The notes beneath the pieces are model-generated. The model had not been told where the DNA came from. It ran no database searches and saw only the letters and a program-made list of their open reading frames with translations. The position numbers and the translations under genes were made by a program. From assembly GCF_002926065.1 (NCBI RefSeq), contig NZ_PREZ01000006.1, forward strand, positions 1-64,000: DNA of 64,000 nt. The letters run 5' to 3'. Positions 8,114-16,770 of the stretch are shown one piece after another. The stretch is from Jeotgalibacillus proteolyticus. Its GTDB lineage: Bacteria > Bacillota > Bacilli > Bacillales > Jeotgalibacillaceae. Every line of letters begins with the position of its first letter. Position 1 is the stretch's first letter.

Positions 8114-10057
8114 TCAGTCAAATTGTTTGAGAAATCGATGGATAATAAGACTTCTCGTTACTACTTTAAATTCATCCTCTGTAATCATTTCAGGGCGGGG
8201 TTCTCTGCCGAGTCTGTCAAAGGAGTTTTTCACAGACGTAAGATCAATAAACGGTGCAAGCTGCTGGTTTTTCAGCATATCCTCAATCTCTTCTATAAAA
8301 CCTGTCCAATTTGAGGTCATCCGTTGAATCACATCCGCTCCCTGAAGGCCCCTTGTTGACTGATTCATCCTCACCCGGTCAGGCAGGTATCCCTTCATTG
8401 CCCGACGGATAAGGGAGCGGTCCATTCCATTTGTTGTGTACTGCTCCTCTGGTATAGCCAGACAAAACCGTATGACATCAATATCATTGGTCGGATCCCG
8501 GTCCCACAGAGAGTAGCGAAGGGACAGCTTCGTTGAGGCGACTCCGCTTTTATTCCAGACAAAGGGCTGATTGTAGTAGGTTCTTCTGTAATCAGACAGG
8601 TTGTGAACGACGATCCCGTTTTGATCCATCCCATTCGCTTCTAGCTTTTCAAACACCTTCGTTCTTTCAGCTAAAGCCGGGTTAATAAATACCGGGAATT
8701 GATAGTGCTCCTGCTGAACTTTTGCTGCAAACTTTGGAAAAGCCCGTTTTGCTACAAAAGGAACGAGCACCGACTTTCCGGTTTTAAAGTTTCTGCAGTA
8801 CGCATCCAATTCGATATAAAGCTTCATCCACCTCAGCCTTTTAAAAAGCTGAGCATAAAAGTTATACGTAAGCGTCATGGATCCCCACGATATTGAATGA
8901 TTGCCTCTCGAGCCATTCAGCATGACCTTAACTCCCTTTTGCTGCGCCTCCTGATTGATGCCTTTTAACCAAAAAGTATTTTCGAAGAATTTATAAGGCA
9001 TTTCCATAAGTTCTAAAAAATCATCTACTTCGGTTAAGGGGCTTTTTTCATCAAAGGGTAAATAATGATCCTTAATATTCCCCACATGTCTGACCGTTTC
9101 TTTGATAAACGGTGATTCATTCGGAACATAATAAGGATCTGTCCAATCCTGAAAACCTTTCAGGGGAACAGCGCTAAAGGTATGAAGCCTTTTATTTTGC
9201 TGCTTAAGCTCATCAGCAGCAAAGCTCACCACTGACCCTGAATCAAGCCCCCCGCTTAAATGAGAGCCGACCTCTCCATGTGTCCGGATTCTTGCTTTCA
9301 CCGCTTTTTGGAGAACCTCTCTAAATGCTTCCTCATACTCATCGTTGGACTTCAGCCTAAGCTTGTCATCTCCATCCAGGAGGCTGTATCGGGAAATCGA
9401 AATCTTGTCCTTTGTGACAGTCATGCGATGAGATGGTGGGAGCTGCCTGATCCCTTTATAAACGGTAGACAGCATATCCACCGCCTCCACCATGGTTGGA
9501 ATGGCAATAAACTCTGCCAGCCAGTCTTCATTTAGCTCTTTCTTTATATACGGAAGCGTAAATAACGGCTCGATCAGTGTAGAAAAAGCAAAACGGGCTT
9601 CATTATGGTAAAAGTAAAGCGTCCTGGCACCTGAAAAGTCTCTTGCGCTAAATAACCGCTGCTTTTTCTCATCCCAGATCATAAAAGCAAAATCACCCTT
9701 TAAATGCTCGGGCACCTCTTCTCCCCATTTGGAGTACGCCAGTAAAATCAACCGGCTATCCGGCATGGAACTTCTCTCTTCCTTCTTAACTCCTAATCTA
9801 GTAAATAATTCGTCTCTGTTATCTATAATGGCATCAGCAGTAATCGCTAACTTTCTTTCATCATCATAAGCGGGAAGTATTTCTCCCACAGATTCCAGCG
9901 TAATCCACTGTGCGTGGCAGCCGAGAAATAAATTTTTATTCACCCACGTCCTCCTGTCATCCGACGGAAATGCTTCATAGGATTTCATCATGAGCTGACT
10001 TTGCTCAATAGAAACCGGATCGCTATTGATATGATAGATTCCTGTAATGGCGCTCAT
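8114..10057 (-). CDS. Lasso cyclase C1 (asparagine synthetase-like)
   Basis: This 647-residue ATP-dependent cyclase forms the isopeptide bond between the core N-terminus and the Asp side chain. An N-terminal class II glutamine amidotransferase fold (about residues 1-210) precedes an asparagine-synthase domain with the PP-loop SGGLDSGS at 268-275. Residue 2 is Ser, not the Cys needed for glutaminase activity, as usual for lasso cyclases. ATG 10057 follows AAAGGAGGACAAC. The stop lies 14 bases before precursor A1, so the C1-A1 pair is co-expressed and heads the operon C1-A1-K-B1-B2-N-D-phosphoesterase. It is clearly paralogous to C2 at 10452-12386, with matching motifs throughout. Confidence 0.92.
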   Translation of the reverse strand: MSAITGIYHINSDPVSIEQSQLMMKSYEAFPSDDRRTWVNKNLFLGCHAQWITLESVGEILPAYDDERKLAITADAIIDNRDELFTRLGVKKEERSSMPDSRLILLAYSKWGEEVPEHLKGDFAFMIWDEKKQRLFSARDFSGARTLYFYHNEARFAFSTLIEPLFTLPYIKKELNEDWLAEFIAIPTMVEAVDMLSTVYKGIRQLPPSHRMTVTKDKISISRYSLLDGDDKLRLKSNDEYEEAFREVLQKAVKARIRTHGEVGSHLSGGLDSGSVVSFAADELKQQNKRLHTFSAVPLKGFQDWTDPYYVPNESPFIKETVRHVGNIKDHYLPFDEKSPLTEVDDFLELMEMPYKFFENTFWLKGINQEAQQKGVKVMLNGSRGNHSISWGSMTLTYNFYAQLFKRLRWMKLYIELDAYCRNFKTGKSVLVPFVAKRAFPKFAAKVQQEHYQFPVFINPALAERTKVFEKLEANGMDQNGIVVHNLSDYRRTYYNQPFVWNKSGVASTKLSLRYSLWDRDPTNDIDVIRFCLAIPEEQYTTNGMDRSLIRRAMKGYLPDRVRMNQSTRGLQGADVIQRMTSNWTGFIEEIEDMLKNQQLAPFIDLTSVKNSFDRLGREPRPEMITEDEFKVVTRSLIIHRFLKQFD

Positions 10058-10092
10058 GTTGTCCTCCTTTTAGATGGATGGAATTGAAGGTT

Positions 10093-10108
10093 GTTCTATA
10101 TAAAGAAC
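10093..10108. promoter_or_regulatory. SinR-type operator, lasso pair 1, proximal
   Basis: GTTCTATATAAAGAAC has perfect GTTCT/AGAAC arms around six bases. It lies in the leader of C1, 35 bases before its start codon, on the same pattern as the eps operators. Confidence 0.65.
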
Positions 10109-10161
10109 ATAAAGGGTAAAAAAATATAAAAAGCTAAATAAAATATAACAACGATATCTAT

Positions 10162-10177
10162 GTTCTGTATTAAGAAC
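10162..10177. promoter_or_regulatory. SinR-type operator, lasso pair 1, distal
   Basis: GTTCTGTATTAAGAAC lies just downstream of the predicted -10 box at 10191-10196, covering the early transcribed region. It starts 69 bp from the proximal site. Confidence 0.65.
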
Positions 10178-10190
10178 AAGGTATATGATA

Positions 10191-10219
10191 AAATTATCAT
10201 CTTTTGATGTTAGTGTCAA
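10191..10219 (-). promoter_or_regulatory. SigA-like promoter of the C1-A1 lasso operon
   Basis: Minus-strand TTGACA (10214-10219) and TAATTT (10191-10196) are 17 bp apart. The promoter lies downstream of the A2 terminator, so this operon is transcribed independently. Confidence 0.65.
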
Positions 10220-10251
10220 TCATCGAATAAAATATTTAATAGATAAAACAT

Positions 10252-10290
10252 AAAAAGGGCTCTTATACTTAATGCTTATGTATAAGAGCC
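10252..10290 (-). terminator. Terminator after lasso precursor A2
   Basis: GGCTCTTATAC and GTATAAGAGCC form a perfect 11-bp stem with an 11-base loop, followed on the minus strand by CTTTTTATGTTTT. It ends the C2-A2 transcript. Confidence 0.85.
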
Positions 10291-10310
10291 GATAAAATAG
10301 TTTATGAATT

Positions 10311-10436
10311 CTAGCTGTCGAAATGAATAGTTTCATCCGGATCTGGTTGATCTGCATCAGGTATCGTAAATCCTGGACCAGCCATTGTATTCACTATCTC
10401 TAATGCTTCAAGTGTTGGGGTTTTCCATTCCTTCAT
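10311..10436 (-). CDS. Lasso peptide precursor A2 (paeninodin-like)
   Basis: This 41-residue precursor follows the strong RBS GGGAGGTGAAATTT. The leader starts MKEWKTP (W-x-x-P motif) and ends NTM with Thr at -2. The 23-residue core starts AGPGFTIPD, so Ala1 would be linked to Asp9, and ends HFDS. Ring and tail are very close to paeninodin as I remember it (AGPG start, Asp9, a QPDPDE stretch in the tail and a terminal DS). The C-terminal Ser is the expected phosphorylation site. The gene is 15 bases downstream of its own cyclase C2 and is followed at once by a terminator, so kinase, B1, B2 and exporter must come from the neighbouring operon. Confidence 0.92.
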   Translation of the reverse strand: MKEWKTPTLEALEIVNTMAGPGFTIPDADQPDPDETIHFDS

Positions 10437-10451
10437 AAATTTCACCTCCCT

Positions 10452-12386
10452 TCAAATTATTTTTTTAATAAATCTAGAAACTATAATACTCCTCATTAAC
10501 GTCTTAAAATTTGCATTATAAACATAATTTGTTCCGGGATTAGTAGGATCCGTCCTGGATAGCGCTGCTCGTAAAACATCCATATCAATTAAATCTTTCA
10601 TAATAGGATCTTGTGTTACCTGATAAACCTCAGCCATGAATTCTTTCCAGTCCTGCTGCATTCGATGAATACCATCACTTCCCTGAATGCCCCGAACCTT
10701 TTGATTTAGTCTAATATCATCCGGTAAATAGTTCTCAGTTGCCCGCCTGATAAGGAGTCGATCAACACCATTTTGTACATATTGATCTTCTGGTACTGAT
10801 AGACAGAAATTTATGACATCCAAATCGTTTGTGGGATCACGCCCCATTACCTTATATCTAAGTGACAATTTTGTTCCGTTGGTACCCGTAATATTGCAAA
10901 AAGTAAGTTTCTCAAATTGCTTTCTTCTTGCCTCATAAGAATTAAAATAGGAGTAAGATGCTGCGTCCATTTTATGTTCTTTAATTTTTTCCAACACTCC
11001 TGTTTTATCCGCAAATGAAGAATTGATAAGAAGGGGAAAGCTTCCAGCTGACTTTGGTGATGATAATTCTGCAATTATTTTACCTTTTACTACAGACCAT
11101 ACACGTGACTTTTTTGCACCAATATTTTTACTGTACTGATTTACTTCTCTAAAAAGTTGTATCAGCCTCAATTTTTTAAATAAAAGAGTCTGGTACTCAA
11201 GAGCTGGTCCCCAAGATACTGTCCAATTTCCCCTTCCTCCATTTAACAACACCCCTACCCCTTGTTGTTGGGCTGTTTGGTAAATTCCTTTTGTCCAAAA
11301 AGAGTTCTCAAAAAACTTATAAGGCATTTCATAGATTTCTAGCCATTCGTTAATTTCTGAATAAGGGCTTCTTCCTTTAAAATCTAAATAGTGATCTTTT
11401 ATATTACCTACAAAATTCACGGTGGACTTTATTAATGGTCTCTCGTCGGCTATTCTACTCTTAGGAGTCCAATCTTTAAAATCATTCTCAGGTACATAAC
11501 TGAAGGTCTGCAGAAGTTTATTTTGCCGTTTTAAATGAGGAGCGGCAAAGCTGACCACAGATCCTGAATCAAGTCCTCCACTCAGCTGTGATCCAACGCT
11601 ATGGATGGTTCGTGTACGCGCAGCCACTGCTTTTTGAAACACATGCTGAAATGCCTCTATATAGTCATCACTCGAACGAAGCTTTAGCTTTTCAGCATCC
11701 ATTTTTACTGTTTCATACTTCTTGATCGTTATTTTTCCATTTACGAGCGTTAAAGAATGAGACGGTGGAATTTGATCTATGTTTTCATATACTGTTGAAA
11801 ACGGCTCAACGGTTTCGTGCATCCCCGGGATAGCAAGATATTCGGCGAGCCATAATTCATTAATTCTCTTTTTAACGAAAGGAAGGGAAAGGAATGGTTG
11901 AATCATTGTACAAAAAGCAAACCTTGAACTATCTCGATAATAATAAAGTGTTCTGGTCCCTGAAAAATCCCGGGCTCCGAAAAGCTTTCTCTCCTTTTCA
12001 TCCCAGATCATAAATGAAAAGTCACCACGCAAATACATTGGTGAGTCTTCTCCCCATTTTTCATAAGCTAATAAAATCAGTCTGCTATCCGGCATCCCCT
12101 TTTGATCCTGTTTTGCTATCTGCAGTTGATCGAAAAGCTCTTTACGGTTATCAATAAGAGCATCAGCAGTTATTACCAGTTGCTTTTGGTAATCATAGAA
12201 GGGAAGCTGCTCCCCTACTGACTCCTCCGTGATCCACTGTAAGTGACATCCCATAAACACATTTTGCTGACGATAGGATTGCCGGTCATCAGAAGGAAAC
12301 TGAGCCAATGCATTCATCATTGCCCGGCCATATTCAGCTGAAACTGGTTCGTTGTTTAAGTTAATAAGGCCTGCGATTGCGCTCAT
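10452..12386 (-). CDS. Lasso cyclase C2 (asparagine synthetase-like)
   Basis: This 644-residue paralog of C1 has the same layout: an amidotransferase-like N-domain with Ser2 in place of the catalytic Cys, then the asparagine-synthase domain with PP-loop SGGLDSGS. It should close the Ala1-Asp9 macrolactam of precursor A2. The frame extends 17 codons upstream to a TTG inside an operator palindrome. The internal ATG at 12386 (MSAIAGL, matching MSAITG in C1) has AAGGAGGCTCCC before it and is the better start. It forms a two-gene unit with A2, with its own promoter at 12505-12532. Having one cyclase per precursor suggests specificity for different rings or tails. Confidence 0.92.
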   Translation of the reverse strand: MSAIAGLINLNNEPVSAEYGRAMMNALAQFPSDDRQSYRQQNVFMGCHLQWITEESVGEQLPFYDYQKQLVITADALIDNRKELFDQLQIAKQDQKGMPDSRLILLAYEKWGEDSPMYLRGDFSFMIWDEKERKLFGARDFSGTRTLYYYRDSSRFAFCTMIQPFLSLPFVKKRINELWLAEYLAIPGMHETVEPFSTVYENIDQIPPSHSLTLVNGKITIKKYETVKMDAEKLKLRSSDDYIEAFQHVFQKAVAARTRTIHSVGSQLSGGLDSGSVVSFAAPHLKRQNKLLQTFSYVPENDFKDWTPKSRIADERPLIKSTVNFVGNIKDHYLDFKGRSPYSEINEWLEIYEMPYKFFENSFWTKGIYQTAQQQGVGVLLNGGRGNWTVSWGPALEYQTLLFKKLRLIQLFREVNQYSKNIGAKKSRVWSVVKGKIIAELSSPKSAGSFPLLINSSFADKTGVLEKIKEHKMDAASYSYFNSYEARRKQFEKLTFCNITGTNGTKLSLRYKVMGRDPTNDLDVINFCLSVPEDQYVQNGVDRLLIRRATENYLPDDIRLNQKVRGIQGSDGIHRMQQDWKEFMAEVYQVTQDPIMKDLIDMDVLRAALSRTDPTNPGTNYVYNANFKTLMRSIIVSRFIKKII

Positions 12387-12420
12387 GGGAGCCTCCTTAG
12401 CATGTATCTTGGGATTAAAT

Positions 12421-12435
12421 TTCTTAATTAAGAAC
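12421..12435. promoter_or_regulatory. SinR-type operator, lasso pair 2, proximal
   Basis: TTCTTAATTAAGAAC is a 14-bp perfect palindrome plus the terminal C. One arm is a full AAGAAC; the other lacks the outer G. It lies 35 bases before the C2 start codon, the same distance as the proximal site of C1. Confidence 0.55.
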
Positions 12436-12479
12436 AATTAATTTAAAAATTAAACCCTTTGATAACTCATTGAATTTTT

Positions 12480-12495
12480 GTTCTTTATATAGAAT
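12480..12495. promoter_or_regulatory. SinR-type operator, lasso pair 2, distal
   Basis: GTTCTTTATATAGAAT matches the 16-bp palindrome with one arm mismatch. It lies just downstream of the -10 box of the C2 promoter. Confidence 0.6.
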
Positions 12496-12504
12496 GTAGT
12501 TTAA

Positions 12505-12532
12505 ATTTTACACTGTGAATGCGAATTGTCAA
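12505..12532 (-). promoter_or_regulatory. SigA-like promoter of the C2-A2 unit
   Basis: Minus-strand TTGACA (12527-12532) and TAAAAT (12505-12510) are 16 bp apart, just upstream of the operator at 12480-12495. Confidence 0.65.
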
Positions 12533-12586
12533 TCCTTTTTATTCCATATTCTATTTTATTTTTAGCCAACTTTTTCAAAGTTATAG

Positions 12587-14368
12587 TTAAATAACTTTCC
12601 TTTCCCCCTTGTTCTCTGTAGAGATTAGCTGTCCATTTTCCATTTTAAAGACAATATCACAATTTTGGATCGTACTTAATCTGTGTGCAATAATAATTAG
12701 GGTTTTTTCACCTTTAAGTCCATCGATAGCCTTCATAATTTCTTTTTCCGTTTCATTATCAAGAGCAGACGTTGCCTCATCCATAAATAATATCTCCGGG
12801 TTGTGATAAAGGGCACGAGCTATTCCAATTCGTTGCCTCTGACCTCCAGACAGCCTTACTCCTCTTTCTCCCACTGTAGTCTCAAGCTGATCAGGAAGAG
12901 ATTGAACAAATTCTTTTAGTTGTGCCTGTTCAAGTGCTGACCATACCGCATCATCATCTATCTTTTCCTCCTCCAGCCCAAAAGCGATATTCGCTTTAAT
13001 CGTGTCATCCGATAAGAAGATGAATTGAGGAATATAACCAATCTTTTGCTGCCATAATGATTTAATATTTTTCAAGCTTCGTGAGTCCACCCGTACGTCC
13101 CCATGCTCAGGTTCCAGGAGACCTAGGACGATGTCTATTAAAGTGGTTTTACCTGCACCTGATTCGCCAATAAAAGCTACTGATTTTCCAATTGGTATCA
13201 TCAAATTCACATTGCGAATCGCTAGCTTTTCTTGATTTGGATATTTAAATGAAACTTTCTCTAATGCAATTGCTTCTTTGAACACTCTTTCCCCGTTATT
13301 TAAGTAATGAATGCTTTTATCAGATCCTATTTCTTCCTGAACCTTATACTCATCTTTTTCAAATAAATCCCCATACACTACATCTAAAGCAGGCTGACTA
13401 TACCGAATCGTCGTAGTTAATGCAACAACTCTGGTAATTGAAGGCATTAATCTGAAAGCGGCCATAGCAAAGAGTGCCATAGTAGAAATTAATTCAGCTG
13501 TATTATTTCCTTGAAAAATAATAATTAGCATGGTTAATAATACCGTGGAAACTAGAAGCGTTTCTATAAATAGACGAGGAACTTGCTCAAGCATTTTCAT
13601 GTACCGGTCATTATTGGCCTTAATCTGACTTTGTCTGCTGTAAGCATTTATAAAGAAGTTCTCTTTCCCTGTCACTTTAACTTCCTTGCTTCCCCCCAAT
13701 CCTTGATTCACCCACTTAATCATATTCCCACTAACTTTCTGCTTCTCTTTACCAAGGGAACTGATCTTTTTTTTGAAAATAGAAAAGAAAATAAAAACAC
13801 TCCCACCCATTAATAGTGCAGCGGTAAGTGTAGCCAATGGAGCAGTTATTAATAATAAAATCATTATACATACTATAACTAGAAATTCAGTTAAAAGTTG
13901 AAAGCTTGACAATACCATTCCCTGAAGAACTTTTGGTACTTCATCATTTACGTTCCTTAATAACTCTGCTGTATTCCTTTGAAGATGAAAGGTGTATGGT
14001 TTAGTTAGATATTCTTTAAAGAGAGATCTTGAAAGTTTAACCTGCTGGTTAAGTATTACTCTAAACTGTGCGTAATTGTATACAAGAAGATACAGGTTTT
14101 TAATAATGAATACTGTAAGTAACATTACAACCGAAAAAACAATAAAAGATGTAGTTGATTGGAAATTGAAGAACTCATATATTGTTGCTAAAACCTGTTG
14201 CTCTTGAATCACCTCTGGTGTTGTAAGCAAACCTACAAGAGGAACGATCAACCCAATTCCAACCGTCTCTAAAATAGCTGCGAAAATCATCATTATAAAT
14301 AGATAAAACATTTTTTTCTTTTCCTTTTTATTAAAAAGTCTAATTATCTTAAAAACGGCTAGTTTCAT
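12587..14368 (-). CDS. ABC exporter, probable polysaccharide flippase
   Basis: This 593-residue half-ABC exporter has a membrane domain (about residues 1-320) and an ATPase domain with Walker A GESGAGKTT, signature LSGGQ and Walker B ILFMDEAT. It is the last gene on the eps side, starting 35 bases after the broken glycosyltransferase. The lasso C2 promoter follows it. The eps operon has an EpsG-like polymerase but no MATE-type flippase (EpsK) in the window, so this protein could flip lipid-linked repeat units, as PglK/MsbA-like exporters do. Export of another cargo, including lasso A2, cannot be excluded. ATG 14368 with GAGAGGTGAAACTT is preferred over the upstream GTG. Confidence 0.8.
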   Translation of the reverse strand: MKLAVFKIIRLFNKKEKKKMFYLFIMMIFAAILETVGIGLIVPLVGLLTTPEVIQEQQVLATIYEFFNFQSTTSFIVFSVVMLLTVFIIKNLYLLVYNYAQFRVILNQQVKLSRSLFKEYLTKPYTFHLQRNTAELLRNVNDEVPKVLQGMVLSSFQLLTEFLVIVCIMILLLITAPLATLTAALLMGGSVFIFFSIFKKKISSLGKEKQKVSGNMIKWVNQGLGGSKEVKVTGKENFFINAYSRQSQIKANNDRYMKMLEQVPRLFIETLLVSTVLLTMLIIIFQGNNTAELISTMALFAMAAFRLMPSITRVVALTTTIRYSQPALDVVYGDLFEKDEYKVQEEIGSDKSIHYLNNGERVFKEAIALEKVSFKYPNQEKLAIRNVNLMIPIGKSVAFIGESGAGKTTLIDIVLGLLEPEHGDVRVDSRSLKNIKSLWQQKIGYIPQFIFLSDDTIKANIAFGLEEEKIDDDAVWSALEQAQLKEFVQSLPDQLETTVGERGVRLSGGQRQRIGIARALYHNPEILFMDEATSALDNETEKEIMKAIDGLKGEKTLIIIAHRLSTIQNCDIVFKMENGQLISTENKGERKVI

Positions 14369-14402
14369 AAGTTTCACCTCTCAGTTGGTCTATCAAATTT
14401 TT

Positions 14403-15574
14403 TTATACTATAAAGGGTATTGATAATTTACATTTTTGTTCTTTGCTCATGTTTTTAGAAAAAGACTCTCTTTTCTTTTTATAAAGGACTAACTCTTTAA
14501 TTGCTAAATAAATTGCTTCTTCATTTATTGAAACAATCGACCCTGTCTTTCCATTAGTAAGCTGTTCTGTGCTTCCATTAAAATTGGTAGCAACGATGGG
14601 TCTATTAAAAAGTTTGGCTTCAAGAACCGTTATACAGTACCCTTCATATCTTGAGGGCTGTACATATATATCACATTGATCCATGAAGATTTAAGGGTTC
14701 TTGTTTTCTCCTAATAAAATAAACTTTCCCTCTAAGTTATGCTGCCGAATCAATTCTTCATAATTCCTTCTTTCACTGCCTTCCCCGACACAATACCATT
14801 TAACGTTGTAACCTTCCTCTACCAGCTTACTCATCGCTTTAATCGCTAAGTCCTGTCCTTTTTCATGTGAAAGCCTTCCAACTGTTAAAATCCTTAATCC
14901 ATCAAATTTGTCTTCAAAGCCTTTTCCTTCCCCGGCTTTTCTTTGAATTACCTTGGGAGATACGGTATTGAGAACAACTTCTGTTTTATTTTGGATCTCC
15001 GGAACTAAGTTAAGGAGCTTGGATTCCCTTCTTCGGATACTACACATATCCTGTCAAATTTCTTGTAGATTGTAGAAGCGAATTTTAAGTCAAAACCTAT
15101 TTTCGTCACATCAAAATGAATCCACTGAACTTTTTTCTTTGCTTTCATTTTATGAATAACAAAATAGCTTATGAGATCCATTGGACCAGCATAAGCTACA
15201 GCTATATCATATTCACTTTTCAGCTTAGGAATGTCTTTTAAAAGGTAACGAAGAAAAATGGATTTCCTTTTCATTAATTTTGACAAAGCATAATTAAATG
15301 AAAAAGGAATCCATTTTAAAGATCTTTCCCTTATAAAGTTGATAATCGAAATCTTAGGCGGATCATTGTAGAGCCTTTTTATCGCTTGGTACTGTCCCAA
15401 GTATTCTACTTTTACATAGGTAGGAATGTCCTCCAGAAAGCCTCCGTATTTCTCCAGCAACAAAATGGTAATTTCGTATTCTTCTTCTGGAATTTCTTCA
15501 ATCATGTTCAGGAGAGCTTTTTCAGTACCTCCAATATTCATATTGATGAGCATAAACACAATTTTTTTCTTCAT
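14403..15574 (-). pseudogene. Broken group 4 glycosyltransferase gene (frameshift plus stop)
   Basis: Three fragments together make one glycosyltransferase like its upstream neighbour at 15589-16770. The N-terminal part (15574 down to about 15030) starts MKKKIVFMLINMNIGGTEKAL. A frameshift near 15010-15047 moves the frame to a middle part containing ILTVGRLSHEKGQD. A TAA at 14691-14693 then stands where the neighbour has the Tyr of NPYNYIK, and the frame continues with DIYVQPSRYEGYCITVLEAK, the donor-sugar binding region. The extreme C-terminus also diverges. Two separate lesions argue for real decay over one sequencing error. Confidence 0.85.
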
Positions 15575-15588
15575 CAGTTAGCTCACCT

Positions 15589-16770
15589 TCATCCGATTAG
15601 TCTGTAAATTTTTTCGATTTCTTCCGTGTTACCTTTTTTTTCGAACTTTAAATTTTTTATTATATTCTTACGTAACTGTTCATCATTAATTAATTTTAAA
15701 ACTCCCGCCGATATTGCTTCAGCATTCATGTCCACTACTAGACCATTTTTTTCATTCACGATTTGAGAATTTACCCCACCAAAATTTGTAGTAACGATTG
15801 GTATATTTAACAGTCTAGCTTCTGCAATCGCTAACCCAAAACCTTCGAACCTAGATGACTGAACATATATGTCACTATTTTTTATATAGTTATAGGGGTT
15901 TGGATGAGTGCCTAAAAGTATAAAAGTGTCCTGCAATCCGTATTCTTTAATTAGTACTTCTAACTGTTTTTGTAAAATACCTTCTCCAATAGCGTACCAT
16001 TTAATGTTATAACCATTGGTTTTTAAGAAGAAACAGGCTTTTATTGCTAAATCATATCCTTTTACCTCAACTAACCTTCCGATTGTAAGGATTCGAGTAC
16101 CATTAAAATCATCTAGAAATCCATTTGAGTTATTAGATAATTCATTAATCAATTCAAAGGATAGAATATCATTAATTACTGAAACTTTTTCTTTAGTAAA
16201 CGGCATTTCTTTCAAAAAAATCTCCTTATTTCCTTCTGATACAGCTACAATTTGATCAAATTTTTTATAAAATTCTTTATCAAAACTCTTGTTATATCCT
16301 GCTAACTTATAGTCGGTATTTATCCAACAAATTTTTTTAAAAGCTTTTATTTTGTCTGCTACAAAGTAAGTTGGAACGCCTTGACTATAGGCTATAGCAG
16401 TATCATATTTCTTATCCAGTTTTTTAAAACCTTTTGATAACCACTTCCAATTTTGTTGAGCACTATGGAATCGATCCTTTAATATCGGGTTCCTTAACGC
16501 TAAAGATAAGCCGGCCTTGAGATATATTTCTTTGAATTTCTTGTTTAATAAAAGGGACTTAAAATCCTCACGAAAATATGAAATTAAATTAGGTGTTTCT
16601 AAAATATTCACTTCTTTTGGTAATGAAGAAACATATAATCCGTTTTGTGAAAACATTAGTAAATCAACGTTATACTTGTCGTAGTCAAATAGGGAAAGTA
16701 GTGAGGAAAGACTCTTTTCAGCTCCTCCACTGCCCAAAGAATCTATAACAAATAATACAGTCTTTTTCAT
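15589..16770 (-). CDS. Group 4 glycosyltransferase, exopolysaccharide
   Basis: A 393-residue GT-B enzyme. The N-terminal motif IDSLGSGGAEKSLSSL and the C-terminal GRLVEVKGYDLAIKA and SSRFEGFGLAIAEA stretches, with the E-x7-E type pattern, are typical of retaining GT4 enzymes that use nucleotide sugars. It should add a sugar to the lipid-linked repeat unit at the inner face of the membrane. Donor and acceptor cannot be read from sequence. Its start overlaps the stop of the pyruvyltransferase gene as ATGA. It is AT-richer than the front of the eps operon, as are its immediate neighbours, which suggests this block was acquired separately. Confidence 0.85.
   Translation of the reverse strand: MKKTVLFVIDSLGSGGAEKSLSSLLSLFDYDKYNVDLLMFSQNGLYVSSLPKEVNILETPNLISYFREDFKSLLLNKKFKEIYLKAGLSLALRNPILKDRFHSAQQNWKWLSKGFKKLDKKYDTAIAYSQGVPTYFVADKIKAFKKICWINTDYKLAGYNKSFDKEFYKKFDQIVAVSEGNKEIFLKEMPFTKEKVSVINDILSFELINELSNNSNGFLDDFNGTRILTIGRLVEVKGYDLAIKACFFLKTNGYNIKWYAIGEGILQKQLEVLIKEYGLQDTFILLGTHPNPYNYIKNSDIYVQSSRFEGFGLAIAEARLLNIPIVTTNFGGVNSQIVNEKNGLVVDMNAEAISAGVLKLINDEQLRKNIIKNLKFEKKGNTEEIEKIYRLIG

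Noticed and set aside
12541-12586. A terminator after the eps-side ABC exporter.
   Set aside because: Only a weak AT-only 8-bp stem is present, with no proper T run, so readthrough towards the lasso genes cannot be excluded.
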